Of a stretch of DNA of 7,973 nucleotides, positions 1-7,300 are shown piece after piece (the first letter of the stretch is position 1; the number at the start of each line of letters is the position of its first letter). The notes under the pieces were generated by a model. It was not told the origin of the DNA and did not search any database. It was given only the letters and a program-made list of their open reading frames with translations. The stretch spans positions 1 to 7,973 of the forward strand of contig SLQM01000060.1 of assembly GCA_007131435.1 (NCBI GenBank), given 5' to 3'. The translations under genes and the position numbers were made by a program. The stretch comes from Syntrophomonadaceae bacterium (GTDB lineage Bacteria > Bacillota > Dethiobacteria > DTU022).

Positions 1-42
1 AGTTCTGTTACTGGCAATATCCTTAAGTTGAGCAGTGTTCAT
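1..42 (-). CDS. 5' end of a divergent gene, product unknown (partial)
   Basis: Read on the minus strand, an ATG at 42-40 opens a frame that stays open to the window edge, encoding MNTAQLKDIASNRT. A good ribosome binding site, AGAGGTG (plus-strand 47-53), lies 4 bases upstream, and a sigma-A-like promoter (83-111) lies at a sensible distance. Another ATG at 58-56 is in a different frame and hits a stop after 11 codons, so 42 is the better start. Fourteen residues are too few to name a family. The gene is transcribed away from the metallo-hydrolase gene and shares the spacer with it. Confidence 0.55.
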   Translation of the reverse strand, partial: MNTAQLKDIASNRT

Positions 43-56
43 AAGGCACCTCTTTC

Positions 57-81
57 ATATATAACTATAATGGTTATATAT
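57..81. promoter_or_regulatory. 25-bp near-perfect palindrome, candidate operator
   Basis: Nine-base arms ATATATAAC (57-65) and GTTATATAT (73-81) are perfect reverse complements. The 7-base centre is itself symmetric except for one T/G pair (66/72). The palindrome covers the expected start point (about 76) of the minus-strand promoter, where a dimeric repressor would block transcription. The regulator is not identifiable from the window. AT-richness raises the chance of coincidence, but the C/G positions closing each arm also match. Confidence 0.45.
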
Positions 82-82
82 A

Positions 83-111
83 ATTATAAACCAGGTTAAT
101 CTAATAATCAA
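83..111 (-). promoter_or_regulatory. Sigma-A-type promoter for the divergent minus-strand gene
   Basis: On the minus strand there is TTGATT (plus coordinates 111-106), a 17-base spacer, then a perfect TATAAT (88-83). Transcription would start near position 76, giving a leader of about 34 bases before the AGAGGTG site and the ATG at 42. Box quality, spacing and placement all agree. The region is AT-rich, so a chance match is possible. Confidence 0.6.
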
Positions 112-137
112 GATAGTGCCTTCTAATTGCTAATTTA

Positions 138-146
138 TGATATTAT
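138..146 (+). promoter_or_regulatory. Possible extended -10 promoter for the hydrolase gene
   Basis: TGA-TATTAT at 138-146 fits an extended -10 element (TGn followed by a -10 hexamer). No good -35 hexamer lies 16-18 bases upstream. Transcription would begin near 153, just before the GGGGAGG ribosome binding site at 168. This fits translation starting at 187 and not at the upstream TTG codon at 127. The element is weak evidence on its own. Confidence 0.3.
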
Positions 147-167
147 AGAAAATAAATTTAGTACCTT

Positions 168-174
168 GGGGAGG
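168..174 (+). promoter_or_regulatory. Ribosome binding site that sets the hydrolase start
   Basis: GGGGAGG lies 12 bases before the ATG at 187 and only 3 bases before an in-frame TTG at 178. It falls inside the frame that would be read from the TTG at 127, which has no such site in front of it. The ATG at 187 is therefore preferred, although its spacing is slightly long. Confidence 0.6.
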
Positions 175-186
175 TTATTGGCGCTA

Positions 187-867
187 ATGCAGTTAAATGG
201 AAATCTTTATTATTATCCCTGGAAGGGCAGGGCAAACAACTGTAACAGTTACCTGTTGAAGGGAAAGCAGACGGTACTTTTTGACCCGGGACACATTTAT
301 AATGATTTTGATGAAAGCTGCCTGGAAATGCTGTCTGCCCAGATGCAGAGCGATGGTTTTAGCTTAAAAGATGTTGATCTAATCTTGTGCACCCACGGTC
401 ACCCTGATCATGTGGAATCTGTTAGTTTAGTCCGTAAGCAGGGTGCCGCAATTTTTGGTATCCACCAGGGAGATGAATTTATACTGGAAGCTATTGCCCA
501 GCATTATGCTTCCGCAACAGGAAAAGAAATGCCGTCATTGAAGCCGGACTTTTTCCTTGTTGAAGGGCAGGTTGCAGGTGCTGAAGATAAAATAGAGGTA
601 ATACATTCCCCTGGTCATTCACCCGGATGTGTCTGTTTTTATTTACCAGATGAAAAAGCCCTGGTCAGTGGGGATACAATATTTGCCAGCAGCATTGGCA
701 GGGCGGATCTACCGGGCGGCGACATGGGCGTGTTAGGGCAAAGTGTAGATAAGCTATCACGGCTGGAAGGGATAGAGTATCTTTTGCCCGGCCACATGAA
801 TATCATAAAAGGCTTGGATAAAGTTGAAAGCAACTTTGAACAGATTAAACGATACTTCTTTAGCTAA
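187..867 (+). CDS. MBL-fold metallo-hydrolase (glyoxalase II-like)
   Basis: This is a 226-residue metallo-beta-lactamase-fold hydrolase, probably cytosolic since no signal peptide is visible. All binuclear metal ligands of the fold are present: the HxHxDH motif in THGHPDH (H70, H72, D74, H75), H144 in HSPGHSPG, D163 in SGDTIF and H203 in LPGH. The segment GRADLPGGD after the bridging aspartate is typical of the glyoxalase II-like branch. Family members hydrolyse thioesters such as S-lactoylglutathione or other small esters. The sequence does not settle the substrate, and glutathione is unlikely in a Clostridia-type host. The start is the ATG served by GGGGAGG at 168-174; frame also extends back to a TTG at 127. 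The next gene begins 95 bases downstream after a possible promoter, so it may not belong to the mannose operon. Confidence 0.85.
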   Translation: MQLNGNLYYYPWKGRANNCNSYLLKGKQTVLFDPGHIYNDFDESCLEMLSAQMQSDGFSLKDVDLILCTHGHPDHVESVSLVRKQGAAIFGIHQGDEFILEAIAQHYASATGKEMPSLKPDFFLVEGQVAGAEDKIEVIHSPGHSPGCVCFYLPDEKALVSGDTIFASSIGRADLPGGDMGVLGQSVDKLSRLEGIEYLLPGHMNIIKGLDKVESNFEQIKRYFFS

Positions 868-905
868 GACATAAGTTGATAGCAGGATTCAATATTAGAA
901 TAGCG

Positions 906-921
906 AATTATATTTATAATT
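906..921 (+). promoter_or_regulatory. AT-rich palindrome containing a TATAAT box, possible operon promoter
   Basis: AATTATA (906-912) and TATAATT (915-921) are perfect inverted 7-base arms around two bases. The right arm contains a consensus TATAAT (915-920), about 43 bases before the first glycosyltransferase ATG. No convincing -35 element lies 16-18 bases upstream (ATATTA at best, 892-897). A TTGATA at 876-881 is too far from this -10 and has no good -10 of its own. The 95-base gap is the natural place for the operon promoter, but this assignment is tentative. Confidence 0.3.
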
Positions 922-962
922 AACTGGCGGCATTAAGTTTTTAAGCGGAAGGTATATAAATA

Positions 963-1970
963 ATGAAAATAGCTATGCTATCCCCTATATCATGGCGCAC
1001 GCCACCCCGGCATTATGGCCCCTGGGAGTGGGTTGTAAGTATGCTTACAGAAGGTTTGGTTAAGCGTGGGGTTGATGTAACTTTATATGCTACCGCTGAT
1101 TCAATTACCAGGGCCAGGTTACGCGCTGTTGTTCCCAGGCCGTGGTCGGAAGATCAAGAACTGGATCCCAAGGTGTGGGAATGCCTGCATATATCTAAGC
1201 TCTTTGAAGAAGCTGATGATTATGAACTTATTCATAACAATTTTGACTTTCTGCCTTTAAGTTATTCGGGGTTGGTTACTACCCCGGTAGTTACGACTAT
1301 TCACGGATTTTCATCTCCCAGGATAGTGCCGGTTTTTGAAAAGTATAATCAACAGGCTCATTACATAGCAATCAGTGATTCTGACAGGCACCCCGACCTG
1401 GATTATGTTGCTACAATTCATCACGGAATTCCAGCAGAGCAATATCCTTACAGGGATAAGCCAGATAGATACCTGCTCTTTTTTGGGCGGATACATCATG
1501 ATAAGGGAGTTTATGAATCTATACGCCTGTCCAAGCAGGTTGGCCTGCCGCTGGTAATTGCCGGAATAATCCAGGATCAAACTTATTTTGATCGCTATGT
1601 TAAACCATACCTTGATGGTGATCAAGTTCGTTATGTAGGTCCCGTTGGCCCGGATGACAAGGGAGAAGTCCTGGGCGGTGCACTTGCGCTGCTGCACCTC
1701 ATTAATTTTGATGAGCCCTTTGGCCTTAGTGTAATAGAATCAATGGCCTGCGGAACACCTGTAATAGCTTTTAACAGGGGCTCAATGCCCGAGCTAATTG
1801 TAGATAATGAAACAGGTTTTTTAGTTGACGATCTTGATCAAGCCCGCTATGCTCTGACCTGCTTAAAGTCGATAGACCGCAGAAAATGCCGTAACCGTGT
1901 TGAAGAAAATTTTACTGTTGACCTAATGGTCGATCGCTACATAGAAGCCTACAATAAAATATTATCTTAA
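963..1970 (+). CDS. GT4-family glycosyltransferase
   Basis: This 335-residue protein is a GT-B fold, family 4 retaining glycosyltransferase that transfers a sugar from a nucleotide donor. The N-terminal Rossmann half (about 1-165) carries HYGPWEWVVSMLTEGL at the glycine-rich loop near residue 17. The C-terminal half has FGRIHHDKG (174-182), whose R176 and K181 are placed to contact donor phosphates. The E-x7-E motif is intact (E251 and E259 in EPFGLSVIESMACGTPV). Length is normal to slightly short, and there is no signal peptide or membrane helix. CGGAAGG (946-952) sits 10 bases before the ATG. It is the first of three closely spaced genes, with the next coding start 34 bases on. GDP-mannose is the likely donor because the third gene makes it. 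This is inference, and the acceptor is unknown. Confidence 0.88.
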   Translation: MKIAMLSPISWRTPPRHYGPWEWVVSMLTEGLVKRGVDVTLYATADSITRARLRAVVPRPWSEDQELDPKVWECLHISKLFEEADDYELIHNNFDFLPLSYSGLVTTPVVTTIHGFSSPRIVPVFEKYNQQAHYIAISDSDRHPDLDYVATIHHGIPAEQYPYRDKPDRYLLFFGRIHHDKGVYESIRLSKQVGLPLVIAGIIQDQTYFDRYVKPYLDGDQVRYVGPVGPDDKGEVLGGALALLHLINFDEPFGLSVIESMACGTPVIAFNRGSMPELIVDNETGFLVDDLDQARYALTCLKSIDRRKCRNRVEENFTVDLMVDRYIEAYNKILS

Positions 1971-1992
1971 TTATTTATAAACAAATAAGGTT

Positions 1993-1998
1993 GAGGTG
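1993..1998 (+). promoter_or_regulatory. Ribosome binding site with an embedded in-frame GTG
   Basis: GAGGTG lies 6 bases before the ATG at 2005. The last three bases of the site are a GTG in frame with that ATG, so automatic calling may choose the GTG at 1996. That GTG would have only the weaker AAGG at 1987-1990 in front of it. The ATG start is preferred. Confidence 0.65.
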
Positions 1999-2004
1999 AA
2001 TAAT

Positions 2005-4320
2005 ATGTATCCTGGAAAAATTCTTCGCCCGGTGAAAGTATCTTTTATATCTACTTACCCTCCGCGAAAATGTGGAATAGCTACTTTTTGCTCAGACGTG
2101 TTGAACAGCATGAAAGGTCTCTACAGCAATGGTGAAGTAAACGGTGACCAGAGTAATTTTGAGGTGATAGCCCTAAATAATAATAAAGAATCTTATAACT
2201 ATGACCGCGAAGTGACATTTCATATCCGCGATCAGCATCGCAATGATTACCAGCGCGCAGCCGACTTCATAAACCACTCTCCAGTTGATGCTGTTTCAGT
2301 TCAGCATGAGTATGGTATTTTTGGTGGGGAAGATGGCAATTATATTAATTACCTGCTTGCCGGACTGAAAAAGCCGGTTGTCACAACTCTTCATACGGTG
2401 CTGGAGAACCCCTCACCAGGGCAGAGGCAGACCATGATGAGGATTTGCGAACAGTCAGTATCGGTTGTTGTTATGGCCCAGGCAGCTGTTGATATTCTGA
2501 CACGCATCTATAGAATACCGGATGAAAAGATAAACCTTATACCCCACGGCGCCCCTGATGTGCCTTTTCTTGACTCATCTTATTATAAAGATCAATTTCA
2601 GGCAGAAGGACGTAAGGTGCTGCTTACATTTGGCCTGCTAAGCCCAAGCAAGGGCCTTGAGTATGCCGTTGAGGCCATGGAAAAAGTAGTAGAAATACAT
2701 CCTGATGCGCTATATATTATTCTCGGGGCTACACACCCGGAAGTTAAAAGACGTCATGGTGAAGAGTACAGGCACTCGCTTGAAAAAATGGTCCGCGACA
2801 AGGGACTGGAGAATAATGTTGCCTTTTACAACCAGTATGTTTCCCTTGAAAGGCTTGTCCAGTTTCTTGTTGCAACTGATGTATATATTACACCTTACCT
2901 GGGCCGTGATCAGATCACTTCAGGAACCCTGGCTTACGCCCTGGCCTGCGGTAAGGCAATTGTTTCAACACCTTACATTTATGCAGAAGAGCTACTGGCT
3001 GAAGAGAGAGGATGCCTGGTCCCCTTCCGTGACAGCGAATCCCTGGCTGAATGTATTATAAACCTGTTGAGCGATGAAGCGCTGCGTAATAAGATGCGCA
3101 AGAGTTCTTACCAGTACGGGAGGCAAATGATTTGGAAAGAAGTAGCACGCAGCTATGCAGCTGCTTTTGAACAGGCCCGCTTTAGCTACAGCGAAATGTT
3201 TTCTCAGAATGTGCAAAGCGCGGACGTTACAGAAAGAGCTATACTTCCTGATATAAGCTTAAAGCATTTACGGCACTTAACAGATGACACCGGTATACTT
3301 CAGCATGCAGTATTTTCTGTGCCTGACAGGAATCATGGCTATTGTTCCGATGACAATGCGCGCAGTTTGATTGCCACGGTAATGAACTGGCGTCTTTTTA
3401 AAGATGAAGGAGTAATTCCGCTTTCGAAAAGATACCTGGCTTTTTTATATCATGCCTATAATGAAAAAAATAACCGGATGCGAAATTTCATGGATTATAA
3501 CCGTAACTGGCTTGAAGAGATAGGTTCAGAAGACAGCCATGCCAGGACAATCTGGGCGCTTGGGTATGCAATTGCCCACCCGCCAAATGATGCACTGCTT
3601 GGTCTTTCTACACGCCTGTTTAAAAATATAATCGATACACCTTTATTATTTACTTCACCACGAGCCTGGGCTTTCTCCGCTATAGGGGCAAACTACTACC
3701 TGCGCCGTTTTGGAGGAGATACCAAGGTTCGAAAAATTATGCAGGAATTATGTGAGAAATTAATGGTCCTGTTTAATGCCAAGGCTGATGACAAATGGTT
3801 TTGGCTTGAAGATATAGTAGCTTATGATAATGCCCGTATTTCACAAGCTTTAATAGTTACTGGAAGCTATTTAGAGCTTGAGGAGATGTTTGAGACCGGT
3901 TTAAAAAGTTTACAGTGGTTAATTGATATTCAGACCAGCCCTGAAGGAGAAAACCTTTCCCTGGTCGGTAATGATGGATGGTATAAGCGTAATGGTGACT
4001 ATGCCCGCTACGATCAGCAGCCTGTAGATGCTGCAGCTCTTGTAGATGCCTGTTACCAGGCATTTGTCTTAACGGGCGAAGATGAGTGGCTTAGAAAAAT
4101 GGAATGGGCTTTCAACTGGTTTTTCGGCAGTAACGATGTTCGTCAATCGTTATACGATTTTTCCAGTGGAGCATGTTTCGATGGTTTACAACCAGGTGGA
4201 ATTAATCAAAACCAGGGGGCTGAATCGACAGTCTCGCTTTTACTTGCCCTGCACAGGATTCACCTGGTAGCTCACCAGGGGCTTTTCCAGCAAGATCGGC
4301 AGCTGGTTATTAAATCCTGA
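2005..4320 (+). CDS. GT4-type glycosyltransferase fused to a C-terminal (alpha/alpha)6-like domain
   Basis: This 771-residue protein has two parts. Residues about 9-395 form a GT-B glycosyltransferase resembling GT4 mannosyltransferase-like proteins: STYPPRKCGIATFCSDVL near the N terminus, QHEYGIFGGEDG (100-111), TLHTVL, HGAPDVP (181-187), FGLLSPSKG (209-217). The usual E-x7-E is replaced by GRDQITSGTLAYALACGKA (300-318), with Q303 and Y311 at the Glu positions. From memory this is a subfamily trait and not decay. Residues about 410-771 are helical, with six recurring motifs, among them CSDDNARSL (447-455), EDSHARTIWALG (509-520) and YDNARISQAL (607-616). This suggests an (alpha/alpha)6 toroid like those of many glycosidases and sugar epimerases. 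Its reaction is unknown. The conserved-looking acidic residues allow a trimming, phosphorolytic or acceptor-binding role. No membrane segment is seen. The gene sits between the other GT4 gene and the GDP-mannose enzyme gene, in the same operon. Confidence 0.83.
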   Translation: MYPGKILRPVKVSFISTYPPRKCGIATFCSDVLNSMKGLYSNGEVNGDQSNFEVIALNNNKESYNYDREVTFHIRDQHRNDYQRAADFINHSPVDAVSVQHEYGIFGGEDGNYINYLLAGLKKPVVTTLHTVLENPSPGQRQTMMRICEQSVSVVVMAQAAVDILTRIYRIPDEKINLIPHGAPDVPFLDSSYYKDQFQAEGRKVLLTFGLLSPSKGLEYAVEAMEKVVEIHPDALYIILGATHPEVKRRHGEEYRHSLEKMVRDKGLENNVAFYNQYVSLERLVQFLVATDVYITPYLGRDQITSGTLAYALACGKAIVSTPYIYAEELLAEERGCLVPFRDSESLAECIINLLSDEALRNKMRKSSYQYGRQMIWKEVARSYAAAFEQARFSYSEMFSQNVQSADVTERAILPDISLKHLRHLTDDTGILQHAVFSVPDRNHGYCSDDNARSLIATVMNWRLFKDEGVIPLSKRYLAFLYHAYNEKNNRMRNFMDYNRNWLEEIGSEDSHARTIWALGYAIAHPPNDALLGLSTRLFKNIIDTPLLFTSPRAWAFSAIGANYYLRRFGGDTKVRKIMQELCEKLMVLFNAKADDKWFWLEDIVAYDNARISQALIVTGSYLELEEMFETGLKSLQWLIDIQTSPEGENLSLVGNDGWYKRNGDYARYDQQPVDAAALVDACYQAFVLTGEDEWLRKMEWAFNWFFGSNDVRQSLYDFSSGACFDGLQPGGINQNQGAESTVSLLLALHRIHLVAHQGLFQQDRQLVIKS

Positions 4321-4339
4321 CTCTAGATGAAAAATATAC

Positions 4340-4346
4340 GAGGTGA
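4340..4346 (+). promoter_or_regulatory. Ribosome binding site with an embedded in-frame GTG
   Basis: GAGGTGA lies 5 bases before the ATG at 4352. The GTG at 4343 inside it is in frame, but it has no ribosome binding site of its own. Starting at 4352 also gives the typical family N terminus MYAIILAGGSGTRLWP. Confidence 0.7.
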
Positions 4347-4351
4347 TTTTT

Positions 4352-7300
4352 ATGTATGCAATAATCTTGGCTGGAGGTAGTGGAACCCGTTTGTGGCCTA
4401 TAAGCCGTGAACTATATCCTAAACAATTTATGCCGCTTCCCGTGACAGGTGGGAGAGATAAAGTTGAAGATGATTTTTCCTTAATCCAGGCAACAGTCAA
4501 AAGAGTGATTAAAACTATTCCGCCAGAAAAGATTATTGTCGTAACCCATATTGATCAGGCTGGTGAGATTAGGCGTCAACTTGACAGCATTGGTTTCAAT
4601 GCGGTTAGACTGCTTGAAGAGCCTGAAGCGCGCAATACCGCTCCTGCCATTGGATTGGCTGCGGGCTATTTAAAATATGAAGCGGGTTCTCAAGTGAATA
4701 TGGCTGTCCTGCCTTCTGACCATCTTATACCCGATATTGATGCTTTCGGTTCGCTTTTGCGTTCCGGTGAGGCTGCATCCAGGGCCTTCGGATTGGTAAC
4801 CTTTGGTATAAGGCCAACTTATCCCGAGACAGGTTATGGTTATATTCGTTGTGGGGATAAGCTTATGGAAGGCACCTATCGCGTTGATAAGTTTGTAGAA
4901 AAGCCGGATCTCCATAATGCCAAAGCTTATCTTGAGGACCCGAGATATTTATGGAACAGCGGTATGTTTGTGTTCCAGGTAGGCGCATTATTAAAGCAGT
5001 ATGAAAAACTTCTTCCCAGGATGTATAAAACTCTAAACAACATTGAATATAAAGGGTTAACTAACCTGGAATCCCTGTATCATGAAATGGAAAAAACATC
5101 TATCGATTACGGTATACTGGAAAAAACTGAAAAAGTTACCGTAATACCGACAAGCATTAGCTGGAGTGACCTGGGCAGTTGGGAAGCTTACCACCAGGTT
5201 GCTTTAAAGGATGAATTTAACAATTACCAGCAGGGACGGGTAATATCTGTTGATAGCAAGAATAGCCTTATAATTTCTAAGTCACGCCTGGTTAGTGCGG
5301 TAGGGCTTCAGGACGTGGTTATTGTTGACACAGAAGATTCTGTGCTTGTATGTAACCGTAGGAGGACACAGGATGTAAAAGAAGTGGTTGACAGGTTGAA
5401 GGCTGAAAATGCACCAGAAGCCAGGGAACATAGAACCGTGTACAGACCCTGGGGAAGCTATACATCACTTGAATTAAAAGATACTTACCAGGTAAAGCGT
5501 ATAGATGTAAACCCGGGCGCGCGTTTGAGCCTGCAGAGCCATAAACACCGAGCCGAAAACTGGGTTGTTGTAAAAGGTGAAGCGCTTGTTACCAGGAATA
5601 ATGAGCAGATAGTAGTTAAGAAAGGGGAAAGTATTTTTATTCCCAAAGGCGCTCGTCACCGCATGGAAAATATGCGTGAAGAACCTCTTACAATTATTGA
5701 AGTACAAAACGGTGATTACTTAGGTGAAGATGATATCATTCGGTATGAGGACGATTATGGCCGATCTGGTAGTAAAGCAGTTGCCGATGATACCGATCAA
5801 GGCTACAAGCAGGATCAAGGAAGTTCAGATTTTCAATATAACCGTTGGATTAGTTATCCGGAACTTGATCCAGATATGAAAAATGAGCTTGAGGCAATGC
5901 GCGGCAACCAGGAGTTAATCGATAACCATTTTACCCGGGAAGTTGCTTTTGGCACTGGTGGAATGAGGGGGTTGCTGGGACCGGGGCTTAACAGAATAAA
6001 TTGTTATACAATCAGCAGGGCTACACAGGGTTTAGCTGATTATTTAAACAGTCTTAACCCTGACAACGCTATTGACAGTAGTAATAGGACTCTTTATAAA
6101 GCTTCTTCACCCGCTTCAGCGCCTCCGGGCATTGATCGGGCCGTTGGGCTAATGAAGGTGGCTATCGCTTACGATACAAGACAGCAGTCATCTCAACTTG
6201 CAGAAGCGGCAGCCCGTGTACTTGCTGCAAATGGAATTAAAGCAATGCTTTTTGAAGGTATTCGTCCCACACCCTTGCTTTCGTACACCACCAGGGAACT
6301 GGGATGTGCAGCAGGAATTGTAATTACAGCCAGTCATAATCCTCCCGAATATAATGGTTATAAAATTTATGGTCCAGATGGCGGCCAGGCTGTTAGCCCC
6401 CTGGTTGACAATGTTATAGAAGCTATCAAGAAGGTAGATATTTTTGAAGACGTAAAAACTATCACTTTTACACAGGCTTCCGAACAGGGCTTGCTGGAAA
6501 TGATTGATCCGGTTATTGATCAAAGCTACCTGGAAAAGGTTAGTTCATTATCCCTAAGCAAACCGCAATCTTGCCTTAAAGTTGTATTTACTCCCCTGCA
6601 TGGAACAGGTATGGTCCATATTCCGGCTTTGCTTAACAGCATGGGCTGTATTGAATTAACAATGGTTGAAGAACAAGTAGACCCCGATCCTAAATTTAAA
6701 ACAGTAAGGGTTCCCAACCCGGAAGATCCTGCTGCCCTGGATATGGCCCTGGAGAAGGCACGCAATGTTGATGCAGACCTGGTATTAGCTACTGATCCTG
6801 ATGGTGATCGGGTTGGCACTGCTGTCCGAGATAGCTCAGGTAACTATAAGATTCTAAATGGCAACCAGGTTGGAGCTCTACTGATAGAATATTTATGCAG
6901 CAACCTGCTAAAAAAAGGAGCTTTACCATCAAATCCAGTAATGGTTAAAACTATTGTAACCGGTGATTTGGGAAAAAAAGTTGCAGCTCTGTATGGCGTG
7001 CAGACTTTTGAAACGTTAACCGGGTTTAAATATATTGGGGAAAAGATTAAAGAATTCAAAGAGGCAGGTTATCCAAACTTTGTTTTTGGATACGAAGAAA
7101 GCTGCGGTTTTCTTACAGGTACTTTTGTCCGGGATAAAGATGCTGCCATATCATCTTTTTTAATTACAGAGATGGCTGCTTACTATAAAGAGCAGGGAAG
7201 AGATTTGTTACAGGTTTTGGACCAGATCCAACAGCATCATGGTTATCACTTTGAAGACCTGTTCACCTTAGAACTTAAAGATATATCCGAAGCAGATCGA

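Noticed and set aside
43..122. Inverted repeat AAGGCAC (43-49) / GTGCCTT (116-122)
   Set aside because: Only 7 bases long with 66 bases between the arms, and the left arm is explained by the ribosome binding site of the minus-strand gene.
127..186. Upstream TTG start adding 20 residues to the MBL hydrolase
   Set aside because: There is no ribosome binding site before the TTG, while a strong GGGGAGG lies inside the extension and serves the ATG at 187. The extra residues do not look like part of the fold.
876..904. TTGATA (876-881) as the -35 of an operon promoter
   Set aside because: At 16-18 bases downstream there are only GAATAG, AATAGC and ATAGCG, none a credible -10. TAGAAT is only 14 bases away and TATAAT is 33 bases away.
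1311..1697. 128-codon minus-strand open frame
   Set aside because: It lies wholly inside the first glycosyltransferase gene, and its translation shows no recognisable domain.
6188..6523. 111-codon minus-strand open frame
   Set aside because: It is antisense to the phosphohexomutase domain, whose motifs are intact. The translation is Cys/Asn-rich with no recognisable domain.
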